Assembly: GCA_964606325.1 (NCBI GenBank)
Contig: CAZSGE010000001.1
Span: 124,001 to 188,000 of the forward strand
Direction of reading: 5' to 3'
Source: Berkiella sp964606325
GTDB taxonomy: Bacteria; Pseudomonadota; Gammaproteobacteria; Berkiellales; Berkiellaceae
Length of the DNA stretch: 64,000 bases
Shown: positions 1-8,003 of the stretch, one piece after another
Layout: the number at the start of each line of letters is the position of its first letter
How positions within the stretch are numbered: position 1 is the first letter of the stretch
Translations under genes and position numbers: made by a program
The notes under the pieces: model-generated
What the model was told of the DNA's origin: nothing
What the model saw: the letters and a program-made list of their open reading frames with translations, nothing else
The model's database searches: none

Positions 1-1322
1 TGCGTTTATTAAATGAACCCACTGCCGCAGCTATTGCTTATGGCTTAGACAAAGCGGCTAAAGGGTCTTGTTTAATATTTGATTTGGGGGGAGGCACTTT
101 CGATGTTTCCATCCTTGAATTAAGCCAGGGTGTATTTGAAGTGCTTGCTACCGCGGGAGATACCGCCTTAGGTGGGGATGATATTGATCAACTTATTGCT
201 AACTGGTGTGTTACAGCAGGCAACTTAACGCTGGGTCAAAATGGTTATGCTAAGCTGCTTGAGCAATCAAGAACAGCCAAAGAACAATTAAGCACAAAAG
301 ACAGCGTAACTATGGCATGTGATGGTTGGTCTGGTACCCTAACGCTGGACATCTTAAATACCCTCATAGAACCGTTGATGGCGCGAATGCTCATTCTTTG
401 CAATAGAGCACTTAAAGATGCCAAACGTAATGCTTGTGATATAGATCATATTGTGATGGTTGGGGGAATGACCCGCGCCAAAATTATTCGTGAAAAAGTG
501 GGGGAATTTTTTGCTAAACCGCCGCTGACCGATATCGACCCTGATCAAGTTGTGGCGGTAGGGGCAGCTATTCAAGCCAGTATTTTATCAGGCAATCAAA
601 CGTTTAATGACATGTTGTTATTGGATGTTTTGCCGCTTTCGTTAGGAATTGAGATGATGGGGGGCGCTGTTGATAAAATATTAATGCGCAATACGCCAAT
701 CCCTGCCCATGCCACCCAAACGTTTACGACCTATCAAGATGGACAAACTGGCCTGTCGTTACATGTCGTTCAAGGTGAGCGAGAAATGGCCAAAGATTGT
801 CGTTCACTTGCTCATTTAGATTTATCAGGATTCCCACCCATGATGGCAGGTAAAGCGCGCATCGAGGTAACCTTCCAAGTGGATTGTGATGGTTTGCTGA
901 GTGTAGATGCCAAAGAACTCTTGTCTGGGGTGCAAAATACCATATCAGTGAAACCAACCTATGGTTTATCCGAGCAACAAATTATTCACTTTATTGAAGA
1001 TTCGGTGCAACATGCCGAACAAGACGTTAAAGTGCGCAAACTCCATGAAAAAATAACCCAAGCGAACCAATTAGTGTTAAGCCTAGATGCGGCAATAAAA
1101 TTGGATGGAACATATTATCCACCTACGCATTTACAAGCGCTGGTTAGCAAAAAGGATCAGTTAGAACAAGCTATTAAAGATCAAAATATTGCTCAAATAA
1201 AGCAAACCTTACATGAGATCGAGCCAGACGCTCAACATTTTGCTGAATTTCGTCTAAATAAAGCGCTTAATCAAGTGCTATCAGGTAAAACGATAAACGA
1301 CATAGAGCTGATTGTGCCATGA
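1..1322 (+). CDS. hscA: Fe-S cluster assembly Hsp70 chaperone HscA, C-terminal part (5' end off window)
   Basis: Specialised Hsp70 that works with HscB to release the Fe-S cluster from IscU. The frame is already open at base 3 (about 439 codons visible), so roughly the first quarter lies upstream. Visible in order: end of the first ATPase lobe (NEPTAAAIAYGL), phosphate-binding motif DLGGGTFDVS, adenosine-motif region (VMVGGMTRA), interdomain linker and beta-sandwich substrate domain (LPLSLGIE... TPIPAHATQTFTT), then a helical lid. The stop overlaps the fdx start by 4 bases (ATGA), so the two are translationally coupled, as in isc operons. HscA rather than DnaK is supported by the fdx-iscX neighbours and by the short lid without the acidic DnaK tail. 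Confidence 0.95.
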   Translation, partial: RLLNEPTAAAIAYGLDKAAKGSCLIFDLGGGTFDVSILELSQGVFEVLATAGDTALGGDDIDQLIANWCVTAGNLTLGQNGYAKLLEQSRTAKEQLSTKDSVTMACDGWSGTLTLDILNTLIEPLMARMLILCNRALKDAKRNACDIDHIVMVGGMTRAKIIREKVGEFFAKPPLTDIDPDQVVAVGAAIQASILSGNQTFNDMLLLDVLPLSLGIEMMGGAVDKILMRNTPIPAHATQTFTTYQDGQTGLSLHVVQGEREMAKDCRSLAHLDLSGFPPMMAGKARIEVTFQVDCDGLLSVDAKELLSGVQNTISVKPTYGLSEQQIIHFIEDSVQHAEQDVKVRKLHEKITQANQLVLSLDAAIKLDGTYYPPTHLQALVSKKDQLEQAIKDQNIAQIKQTLHEIEPDAQHFAEFRLNKALNQVLSGKTINDIELIVP

Positions 1323-1657
1323 CAAAGATAACCTTTTTACCTCACGAACATATTTGCCCTAACGGAAAAGTCGTTGAAGCTAAACCTGGTGAAACGGTTC
1401 TTGATGTTGCCTTAGCCAATGGAATTGAGATTGAACATGCTTGTGAAAAATCTTGTGCTTGCACGACTTGCCATGTGATCGTCCGTCAAGGGTTTAACTC
1501 TTTAAATGATTTATCTGAACGTGAAGAAGATTTGCTAGATAAAGCATGGGGATTAGAGCCCCAATCACGTTTGGGCTGTCAAGCGATAGTGGATGATGAA
1601 GATTTAACCGTTGAAATTCCAAAATACACGCTTAACCAAGTCTCGGAGAAACGCTAA
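1319..1657 (+). CDS. fdx: 2Fe-2S ferredoxin of the Isc system
   Basis: Small (112 aa) adrenodoxin-type [2Fe-2S] ferredoxin that supplies electrons for Fe-S cluster assembly on IscU. Cluster ligands are visible as Cys42, Cys48, Cys51 (in ACEKSCACTTCH) and Cys87 (LGCQA), the spacing expected for isc ferredoxins; Cys46 is an extra cysteine also common in the family. The start overlaps the hscA stop (ATGA) and the stop overlaps the iscX start (TAATG), which marks a tight operon. Confidence 0.96.
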   Translation: MTKITFLPHEHICPNGKVVEAKPGETVLDVALANGIEIEHACEKSCACTTCHVIVRQGFNSLNDLSEREEDLLDKAWGLEPQSRLGCQAIVDDEDLTVEIPKYTLNQVSEKR

Positions 1658-1857
1658 TGACAATCCGTTGGACAGATATTCAAGATATTGTCATTGCTTT
1701 GTCTGAAAAGCATGAAGATGTTGATCCCCAGTATGTTCGTTTTACTGATCTACATCGTTGGGTATGTGAATTACCCGATTTTAGCGACGACCCTAAAAAG
1801 AGCAATGAAAAAATTCTTGAAGCCATCCAGATGGCCTGGATAGATGAAGTTGCATAG
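1657..1857 (+). CDS. iscX: IscX, Fe-S assembly accessory protein
   Basis: Small acidic protein (66 aa) that binds IscS and iron and modulates Fe-S assembly. It has the typical IscX pattern: WTDIQDIVIAL near the N-terminus, DPQYVRFTDLHRWV, then an acidic patch and a C-terminal ILEAIQMAWIDE helix. It is the last gene of the visible isc operon; its ATG overlaps the fdx stop. A repeat element with a long stem follows directly. Confidence 0.95.
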   Translation: MTIRWTDIQDIVIALSEKHEDVDPQYVRFTDLHRWVCELPDFSDDPKKSNEKILEAIQMAWIDEVA

Positions 1858-1869
1858 TTGTATAATAGC

Positions 1870-1965
1870 AGCGCTTCAGATAATTATTTTGAGAAGTGTA
1901 TGCATGTCTGAGCCTGCTTTTAGCAGGCGAGTTCAGGAGCGAACAAAATAATTATGTGAAGCGCT
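1870..1965 (+). repeat. Structured intergenic repeat, copy A (iscX-ndk)
   Basis: A 96-base element closed by a 22-bp outer stem (1870-1891 with 1944-1965, one mismatch). Inside are a conserved block GAAGTGTATGCATGTC (1893-1908), an inner hairpin GCCTGCT-TTT-AGCAGGC (1912-1928) and a second conserved block TTCAGGAGCGAACAAAAT (1932-1949). A second copy at 39741-39838 shares the blocks and inner hairpin, but its outer stem has a different sequence and is just as complementary. The two stems share only the inner ATTTTG/CAAAAT. This could be a structured RNA or a mobile palindromic element. It ends 53 bases before ndk. Confidence 0.8.
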
Positions 1966-2018
1966 ATAGTTGCGCCAAATAAGCAAGTTGGATTAATGAC
2001 CTCGGAGATAAGAATATA

Positions 2019-2450
2019 ATGTCCTTAGAAAGAACACTATCAATCATCAAGCCAGACGCTGTTGCTAAAAACCACATTGGCGACATTATTGCCCGCTTTG
2101 AAAAAGCAGGCTTGCGTGTTGTGGCGGCAAAAATGATGCAACTGAGCCGCGAACAAGCGGAAGGCTTTTATGAAGTGCATAAAGAACGTCCTTTCTTCAA
2201 AGATCTCGTTAGCTTCATGATCAGCGGCCCAGTTTTAGTACAAGTGTTAGAAGGCCCGAATGCCATTGCTAAAAATCGCGAAGTGATGGGCGCAACTGAT
2301 CCTAAGAAAGCAGATAAAGGCACCATTCGTGCTGACTTTGCAAGCTCTATCGATGAGAATGCCGTTCATGGTTCAGATGCACCTGAAACAGCTTCACAAG
2401 AAATCAGCTACTTTTTCAAAGCTAATGAATTGTGTGAACGAGTTCGATAG
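2019..2450 (+). CDS. ndk: Nucleoside diphosphate kinase
   Basis: Transfers the gamma phosphate of ATP to nucleoside diphosphates. The protein has the usual length (143 aa) and start (ERTLSIIKPDAV). The active-site motif NAVHGSD contains the phosphorylated His117, and the substrate-binding block GPVLVQVLEG and the ATDPKKADKGTIR loop are intact. The stop overlaps the GTG start of rlmN (TAGTG), so the pair is likely co-transcribed. A GGAG ribosome binding site lies upstream of the ATG. Confidence 0.97.
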   Translation: MSLERTLSIIKPDAVAKNHIGDIIARFEKAGLRVVAAKMMQLSREQAEGFYEVHKERPFFKDLVSFMISGPVLVQVLEGPNAIAKNREVMGATDPKKADKGTIRADFASSIDENAVHGSDAPETASQEISYFFKANELCERVR

Positions 2451-3565
2451 TGACTGAAAAAATCAATCTACTTGGATTAGATATGAAAGCACTCACTCAA
2501 GTCTTTATAGATTTGGGTGAGAAGCCGTTTCGTGCGCAGCAAGTTTTAAAATGGATCCATGCACAATCCGTTGATGATTTCTCACTGATGACAAATTTGA
2601 GCAAAGACTTGCGTCAAAAATTGTCTGAACGTTGCGAAATTCGTCCGCCTGAAGTCATCAGTGAACATATCGCTAAAGATGGTACACGTAAATGGTTATT
2701 TAAGGTTGATGGCGGCGGTGCAATTGAAACCGTTTATATTCCAGAACCGTTGCGTGCCACGTTGTGTATTTCTTCTCAAGTAGGTTGTGCCTTGAATTGC
2801 TCTTTTTGCCATACCGCGCAGCAAGGCTTTCAGCGAAATTTATCTTCAGCAGAAGTCATTGGACAGCTTTGGTTAGTCGTTAAAAAACTCAAAGCTGAAG
2901 GTGTTTTTGTCATTCCTGATAGACCTGTCACTAATGTTGTGATGATGGGAATGGGTGAACCCTTATTAAATTTTGATAATGTGGTGATGGCCATGACCCT
3001 TATGCTTGATGATATGGCCTATGGTTTATCCAAGCGCCGTGTGACCTTGAGCACCTCAGGGGTTGTGCCTGCGATTGATCAATTAAGAGAAGCATGCGAT
3101 GTGGCTTTAGCTGTTTCATTACATGCACCGAATGATGCTTTGCGTACTGAATTAGTACCCATTAATAAAAAATATCCCATAGCGACTTTATTAGCAGCGT
3201 GCAAACGTTACTTAAAAGATGATAAGCGCAGACGCATTACCATGGAATATGTGATGCTCAAGGGCGTGAATGATAAACCAGAACATGCTCATGAACTTAT
3301 TCGTATTCTTAAAGATGTACCGTCTAAAGTGAATTTGATCCCATTTAATCCATTTTTTGGTACAAAATATGAGCGATCAGATGAACATGATATTCGAAAA
3401 TTTCAAGATATTCTGATGGAAGCAGGCCTTATAACCATGAAACGTAAAACCCGTGGTGATGATATTGATGCTGCTTGCGGTCAACTGGCTGGACAAGTGA
3501 ATGACAGGACGCAACGTAGCGCCAAATTTAAGAAAAGTATTGAACTTGTAGTACAACATCCGTAA
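2450..3565 (+). CDS. rlmN: Dual-specificity 23S rRNA A2503 / tRNA A37 C2-methyltransferase RlmN
   Basis: Radical SAM enzyme that makes 2-methyladenosine in 23S rRNA and in some tRNAs. The [4Fe-4S] motif CxxxCxxC is at Cys113, Cys117 and Cys120 (CALNCSFC). The SAM motif MGMGEPLLN, the ribose-binding strand region (SLHAPNDALR) and the C-terminal DAACGQLAG, which carries the transiently methylated cysteine, are all present. Length (371 aa) is normal. It starts with GTG overlapping the ndk stop. The order ndk-rlmN-pilF is common in gammaproteobacteria. Confidence 0.96.
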   Translation: MTEKINLLGLDMKALTQVFIDLGEKPFRAQQVLKWIHAQSVDDFSLMTNLSKDLRQKLSERCEIRPPEVISEHIAKDGTRKWLFKVDGGGAIETVYIPEPLRATLCISSQVGCALNCSFCHTAQQGFQRNLSSAEVIGQLWLVVKKLKAEGVFVIPDRPVTNVVMMGMGEPLLNFDNVVMAMTLMLDDMAYGLSKRRVTLSTSGVVPAIDQLREACDVALAVSLHAPNDALRTELVPINKKYPIATLLAACKRYLKDDKRRRITMEYVMLKGVNDKPEHAHELIRILKDVPSKVNLIPFNPFFGTKYERSDEHDIRKFQDILMEAGLITMKRKTRGDDIDAACGQLAGQVNDRTQRSAKFKKSIELVVQHP

Positions 3566-3580
3566 TAAGGAAGTGAACTA

Positions 3581-4381
3581 ATGAAAAAAGGGAAATTTTT
3601 CATTTTACTAGGATTAGCCTCAATGTTGGTTGCCTGTGGCCAATCGGCTAAAAAAGCGGAAAAAACAAGCGATCATAATGGATCGTTAAGCAGTTTGTAC
3701 CAGCTTCCGCCCGCAGATAAAGTCAAAGCAGCAAAATTAAACCTAGAGCTTGGCGTTTCTTATTTAAAACAAGATCAAATTGCCAGAGCCAAGTCAAAAT
3801 TTAATCATGCCAAAGAGCTGGCTCCTAACTTGCCTGAAGTCCACTACACTTTTGGTTACTTTCAAGAACGTGTAGGTGAGATAGAAGAGGCTCAAAAATC
3901 TTATGTTAAAGCCATTAGTCTTAACAGCAAAGGTGGCAATGAGCACAATATGTATGGCGCCTTCTTATGCCGTCAGAAAAAATTCAAAGAAGCTGAAAAA
4001 GAATTTTTAAAAGCAGTGGAAGATCCTAATTTTACCCAAACTGCTGAGGCGATGGAAAATGCGGGTTTGTGTGTACTGCAAATTCCAGAACATGCCAAAG
4101 CGGCGGAATACTTAGAAAAAGCCCTACGTTATGACATGAATAGATCAAATGCTTTGTTAGAATTAGCCATTCTCAAGTTTCAGCTTAGAAAATTTGATGA
4201 AGCTAAAGATTATCATGCGCGATATGTACAGCTATCTAAACCCAATGCACGCTCTTTGCTCTTGGGCGTTGAAATTGCCAAACATTTTAACGATAGAAAC
4301 CTTGAACAGCGCAGTAAGTTATTGCTGAATGCGCAATATCCTAAGGCGAAATTATCAGATTTATACACAAGGCAAGGCTAG
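3581..4381 (+). CDS. pilF: Type IV pilus biogenesis TPR lipoprotein PilF/PilW
   Basis: Outer-membrane pilotin-type lipoprotein that helps secretin assembly for type IV pili. A lipoprotein signal peptide ends in the lipobox LVAC (Cys19). It is followed by several tetratricopeptide repeats between about residues 50 and 230 (for example LGVSYLKQDQIARAKSKFNHA and YFQERVGEIEEAQKSYVKA). Length 266 aa fits the family. In many relatives rodZ and ispG come next; here a terminator and unrelated genes follow instead. Confidence 0.9.
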   Translation: MKKGKFFILLGLASMLVACGQSAKKAEKTSDHNGSLSSLYQLPPADKVKAAKLNLELGVSYLKQDQIARAKSKFNHAKELAPNLPEVHYTFGYFQERVGEIEEAQKSYVKAISLNSKGGNEHNMYGAFLCRQKKFKEAEKEFLKAVEDPNFTQTAEAMENAGLCVLQIPEHAKAAEYLEKALRYDMNRSNALLELAILKFQLRKFDEAKDYHARYVQLSKPNARSLLLGVEIAKHFNDRNLEQRSKLLLNAQYPKAKLSDLYTRQG

Positions 4382-4387
4382 ATGGGG

Positions 4388-4420
4388 TGGGTGAGCAACA
4401 ATGGCTCACCCATACTTTTT
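4388..4420 (+). terminator. Rho-independent terminator after pilF
   Basis: Perfect 9-bp stem TGGGTGAGC / GCTCACCCA (4388-4396 with 4404-4412), 7-base loop, then TACTTTTT. It ends the ndk-rlmN-pilF unit and just touches the 3' end of the convergent bacteriocin-like gene. Confidence 0.85.
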
Positions 4421-4649
4421 ACCACTGAAAGGCGCTTTGTTCGATAAGCACACCAATTCCGAGTCCCAAACCAATATGACTTGCACAACCACTCAAACCT
4501 TTTCCTTGGTAAAGTAAAATGGGACAGCTAAGAGAGGCCATTAATGCACCGCCAACGGAAGCTGTGACTGCAATGGGTGCTAAAAGTATTGCAGCTATGG
4601 TGCCAGCACCAGATACGTTTTCAATCTCTGTATTACTTAAAAGTCTCAT
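4419..4649 (-). CDS. Putative class II bacteriocin (microcin)-like peptide with glycine-type leader
   Basis: The 76-residue peptide begins MRLLSNTEIENVSGAG, a close match to the leader pattern LSxxELxxVxGG/GA cleaved by C39-peptidase ABC exporters. The mature part would be a hydrophobic, Gly/Ala-rich peptide (about 60 residues) with two cysteines and a GLGLGIG stretch, typical of class II bacteriocins. I chose the ATG at 4649 because an AGGAAG ribosome binding site precedes it; a reading nine codons longer lacks support and would extend the leader. No exporter or immunity gene is recognisable nearby. The family assignment rests on pattern only. Confidence 0.6.
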   Translation of the reverse strand: MRLLSNTEIENVSGAGTIAAILLAPIAVTASVGGALMASLSCPILLYQGKGLSGCASHIGLGLGIGVLIEQSAFQW

Positions 4650-4805
4650 ATTTATCTTCCTACAAATAAAAGCCAATTTACTGACATATATCTTTTAAGT
4701 CAATACGTTTATCTGTTTATATGGGTGTAATAGCACTTTAGGTAAGCAAGACGGCCCATGCATTTATGGAAGATTTGAAGAAATGATGCTGAGTGATGAA
4801 ACTCA

Positions 4806-5240
4806 TTACTCATCTTCTTCATCTAATTCTTTTTTGCCGGGTATTTTTTTAGGCTTGGTCTCGCCAGAATCTTCTGATTTTTTAGATTTTTTAGGCTGTC
4901 TAATAGGTGTTTCTTCTTCATCTTCATGCGGATAAAACGTGCTCAATGCATAAACATCGGCCAACGCTTTGGTTGCGTGCATGTGAATATCTAAAACATA
5001 TTTACCTGGGCTGGTTTTGCTGGCATAAAGCTCACCAATTTCATTATCTCGCAGATCGACTTGGGTCTTAATGAATTGTAATAATTCAATGCACTTATTG
5101 CGCGAAAGACCATTAGGCGCCATTGCAAGTTGAATTGGAAATTTAGGGTTATCTGAATGATACTTTAGCTCTATTCCCAGCTGTTCTTTTACTTCATCAA
5201 AGAATGCATTCAGCGGGGCGGGATCAAAACTCGGTGTCAT
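4806..5240 (-). CDS. Hypothetical protein with charged C-terminal tail
   Basis: 144-residue protein I do not recognise. The first ~100 residues look like a compact mixed alpha/beta domain. The C-terminal ~40 residues are strongly charged, with Lys-rich and Glu-rich runs (KKSKKSEDSGETKPKK, ending ELDEEDE), probably disordered. No signal peptide or membrane segment is visible. The ATG at 5240 follows GAGGAG at 11 bases; an upstream TTG at 5249 is only 2 bases from that site and less likely. It lies on the opposite strand to pilF and hisS, inside the small inserted region. Confidence 0.6.
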   Translation of the reverse strand: MTPSFDPAPLNAFFDEVKEQLGIELKYHSDNPKFPIQLAMAPNGLSRNKCIELLQFIKTQVDLRDNEIGELYASKTSPGKYVLDIHMHATKALADVYALSTFYPHEDEEETPIRQPKKSKKSEDSGETKPKKIPGKKELDEEDE

Positions 5241-5399
5241 TGAAATCAAAACTCCTCAGTTCTTAACTTTATTATCGCACGAGAATAAAAAATCTTAAGG
5301 TCATATTAAAGATTTTAGCTGATATGTCGAAAACAATACCAGGAAGCATGAAAACGCATACAGGAGGCAGTGCTAAATTCTTAGTACTGGATAAAATTG

Positions 5400-5873
5400 A
5401 TGAAAATGACACTAAGATTACCCATTGTTTTACTGGTTTCAAGTGCTCTTTTAATGGGCTGCCAAAATAGTGGCCGTAATGAAACAGCGGCAACTGCTTT
5501 TGGTGCTGTAGCTGGTACCATTATTGGCGCGCAATTTGGCCATGGTGCTGGACGTCTTGCCGGTGCTGCAATTGGTGCGGTATTCGGTGGTTTATTTGGT
5601 AAAGCTGTTGGCCAAAGCCTAGACGAAGAAGATATGAAAGAAGCCAATCGTGCGTTTGTAACAGCAACAAGAGCGCCTGTTGGTCAAACGATTTATTGGA
5701 ATAACGCTAGAACAGGCAATTGGGGATACTACCGTCCCATTAGAGATGGCCATCGTCGATTTGATGGATATTATTGCCGCGAATTTGCAACAACAGCCAC
5801 GATTAATGGCCGTACCGAAAGAGTGTATGGTACCGCATGCCGCCATCCTAATGGCACCTGGCAAGCAATCTAA
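5400..5873 (+). CDS. Glycine-zipper outer-membrane lipoprotein (17 kDa surface antigen / SlyB type)
   Basis: A signal peptide with lipobox LLMGC (Cys about residue 21) is followed by a glycine-zipper segment rich in GxxxG (AFGAVAGTIIGAQFGHGAGRLAG..., residues ~33-75), as in the rickettsial 17 kDa antigen and SlyB-like lipoproteins. The C-terminal domain (~85-157) has WNNARTGNWG, YYCREF and a final HPNGTWQ, the usual end of this family, with two cysteines. Likely anchored in the outer membrane. In-frame starts at 5400 or 5406 are both possible; neither has a strong ribosome binding site. A strong terminator follows. Confidence 0.85.
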   Translation: MKMTLRLPIVLLVSSALLMGCQNSGRNETAATAFGAVAGTIIGAQFGHGAGRLAGAAIGAVFGGLFGKAVGQSLDEEDMKEANRAFVTATRAPVGQTIYWNNARTGNWGYYRPIRDGHRRFDGYYCREFATTATINGRTERVYGTACRHPNGTWQAI

Positions 5874-5895
5874 CCAACACATTCAATACCTTATT

Positions 5896-5929
5896 TAAAA
5901 AGGCAGACGCAGAATCTGCCTTTTTTTTT
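5896..5929 (+). terminator. Rho-independent terminator
   Basis: Perfect stem AAAAAGGCAGA / TCTGCCTTTTT with a short loop (CGCAGAA) and a run of nine T's. It ends the lipoprotein transcript; the A-tract on the left could also make it work on the other strand. Confidence 0.9.
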
Positions 5930-5941
5930 GGCAAATACTGA

Positions 5942-5968
5942 TTTTGCCCCTCTCTGTTGGGGGCAAAA
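5942..5968 (+). promoter_or_regulatory. Stem-loop in the hisS leader region
   Basis: Perfect 9-bp stem TTTTGCCCC (5942-5950) / GGGGCAAAA (5960-5968) with a 9-base loop, 77 bases before the hisS start. It has no T-run on the + strand, so it is not an ordinary terminator in that direction. Role unknown; it may be an RNA leader structure or an mRNA 5' stabiliser. Confidence 0.45.
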
Positions 5969-6045
5969 GATGCAGTCTCCCCCGGAAATTGGTAAAGTAC
6001 CTGCTCTAAAAAATTTATCATTTCATGCCAATAGGGGCACAGCTC

Positions 6046-7320
6046 ATGTCGTTAGGGATCAAAGTTGTCAAAGGGATGAAGGACATTCTGCCAGAGGAAA
6101 TGCCAGCCTGGTACTTCGTAGAACAGCAGCTTAAATCCTTGGCCGCAGCCTATGGTTACCAAGAAATTCGCATGCCTATGCTTGAGCAAACAGAGCTTTT
6201 TAAGCGGGCGATTGGCGAAGTTACCGATATTGTTGAAAAAGAAATGTACACCTTTGAAGACAAGGGTGGTGAATGGCTCACGTTACGACCTGAAAGTACC
6301 GCGCAAAGTGTTCGTTTAGTCATTGAAAATAGCCTTATTCGTAATCAATCACAACGTTTGTGGTACATGGGCCCGATGTTTCGTCGAGAGAAACCTCAAA
6401 AAGGGCGTTATCGCCAATTTTATCAATTTGGTATTGAAGCCTTTGGTTTAGAAGGCCCCGATGTTGATGTAGAGCAAATTGCCATGATGGCGAGATTATG
6501 GCGCTCAGTTGGGTTAGATGATAAGATAGTTTTAAAACTTAATTCCTTGGGCACCTTAGAAGAAAGACAACAATATCGTAAAGCGCTTATTGCTTACTAT
6601 GAGGGCTGTGGCGCCAAAGAAGAATTGTTCGAAGGACGCTTATACACCAACCCAATGCGGATTTTAGATAGCAAAAATCCGGATGTGATTGAGATAAATA
6701 AAAATGCCCCTTTACTAATTAATTATTTGGGTAATGAATCTTTAGCGCATTTTGAAACAATTCAAAATGAGCTTAAAAATCTGGAGATCCCCTTTGAAGT
6801 TGATCCCCGTATTGTACGTGGATTAGATTATTATACCCACATCGTTTATGAGTGGGTGACAACGCATTTGGGATCACAAGGTGCAGTTTGCGCAGGTGGT
6901 AGGTACAACGATCTCGTTAGTCAAATGGGTGGACAGCCAACGCCTGGTGTTGGTTTTGCTTTAGGTATGGAACGTTTGATTATGTTATTGCAAGATAATC
7001 AGTTGATTCCACAATCACAAGCAGTTGATGTCTATGTTGTTGCCGATGGTGAAAACGCGACAAGCAAGGCGATATTATTGTCCGAAATCATTCGAAGCGC
7101 CTTACCTCACGTTAAAGTATTAATGAACTGTGGGGCAGGGAGTTTTAAGAGCCAATTTAAGCGAGCCGATAAAAGCGGTGCGCAATTTGCGTTAGTTTTG
7201 GGCGAAACGGAAATTCAAACAAACACGGTAAGTATTAAAGCGCTCAGAGGTGATATCCCTCAAGCAACTAGAACAATTGATGAAACGTTAGCTTTCTTAA
7301 AAGCACATATTAAACAGTAA
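6046..7320 (+). CDS. hisS: Histidyl-tRNA synthetase
   Basis: Class II aminoacyl-tRNA synthetase that charges tRNA-His. Motif 2 (MFRREKPQKGRYRQF), the histidine-A signature (VRGLDYYTHIVYEW) and motif 3 (GVGFALGMERL) are all intact, followed by the anticodon-binding domain (VDVYVVADGE... to the end). I place the start at ATG 6046, with AGGGG nine bases upstream; the resulting MSLGIKVVKGMKDILPE matches the family N-terminus. A start at 6025 would add seven residues. It heads the hisS-yfgM-bamB-der run. Confidence 0.95.
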   Translation: MSLGIKVVKGMKDILPEEMPAWYFVEQQLKSLAAAYGYQEIRMPMLEQTELFKRAIGEVTDIVEKEMYTFEDKGGEWLTLRPESTAQSVRLVIENSLIRNQSQRLWYMGPMFRREKPQKGRYRQFYQFGIEAFGLEGPDVDVEQIAMMARLWRSVGLDDKIVLKLNSLGTLEERQQYRKALIAYYEGCGAKEELFEGRLYTNPMRILDSKNPDVIEINKNAPLLINYLGNESLAHFETIQNELKNLEIPFEVDPRIVRGLDYYTHIVYEWVTTHLGSQGAVCAGGRYNDLVSQMGGQPTPGVGFALGMERLIMLLQDNQLIPQSQAVDVYVVADGENATSKAILLSEIIRSALPHVKVLMNCGAGSFKSQFKRADKSGAQFALVLGETEIQTNTVSIKALRGDIPQATRTIDETLAFLKAHIKQ

Positions 7321-7331
7321 GGTGATAGTTC

Positions 7332-8003
7332 ATGGAAGTCTATGCAACGGAAGAACAACAAGTCGAAGCCATCAAAAAATGGTTTAAACAATATGGCAAT
7401 ATGATTTCATGGATCATAATTGTTGTGGCCTTTATCGTTAGCGCCACAATCTATTGGCGCCATCACCAACAAGTAGTAAGAGATGCCGCTTCCGATCAGT
7501 ATATGGTTTTATTAGAAGGTTTAGAAAAAAATGATAAAGACACTATCAAAAGTAAAGCCGATATTTTAGTTAAAGAATATCCTTCTTCACCTTATGCATC
7601 GCTGGCGGGTTTTGTTGTCGCCCATCAAGCAATTGAAGAAAATGATGTGGCCAAATCAGAAGAGCAGCTTAAATGGATTATGCAGCATAGCCCACAACAA
7701 AATTTTCAGGACATCGCAAGAATTCGTTTAATGCGTTTACTGATTTCGCAAAACAAACTTGACGAAGCCATGAAACATTATAGCGACAAGAAAGGACCTT
7801 ATCAGACACTGATGGCAGAGTTAAAAGGGGATATCTTAGTAAAGCAAAAAGATATCAATGGTGCAAAAAAAGCGTATGAATTGGCGCTAAGCTCCACACC
7901 AGAAGAAGGGATGCATGGCCCGCTTTTGAAAATGAAAATGCAAGAACTGGGTATAGAATCCACAGCCTTTGATGTAAAAGCAGATGAGGAAAAATCATCA
8001 TGA
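7332..8003 (+). CDS. yfgM: YfgM-like membrane-anchored TPR protein
   Basis: Ancillary SecYEG/periplasmic chaperone-network protein. A short cytosolic N-terminus (ATEEQQVEAIKKWFKQYG) precedes a single transmembrane helix (about residues 23-42), followed by a periplasmic TPR-like domain. The length (223 aa) and the conserved position between hisS and bamB support the call. Its stop overlaps the bamB start (ATGA). Confidence 0.88.
   Translation: MEVYATEEQQVEAIKKWFKQYGNMISWIIIVVAFIVSATIYWRHHQQVVRDAASDQYMVLLEGLEKNDKDTIKSKADILVKEYPSSPYASLAGFVVAHQAIEENDVAKSEEQLKWIMQHSPQQNFQDIARIRLMRLLISQNKLDEAMKHYSDKKGPYQTLMAELKGDILVKQKDINGAKKAYELALSSTPEEGMHGPLLKMKMQELGIESTAFDVKADEEKSS

Noticed and set aside
1870..1965. 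Copy A as a plain Rho-independent terminator of the isc operon
   Set aside because: The stem is far longer than needed, encloses a conserved core shared with a second locus, and no T-run follows.
5928..6134. Short + strand ORF overlapping the hisS start
   Set aside because: It overlaps terminator, hairpin and hisS in another frame and resembles no protein.
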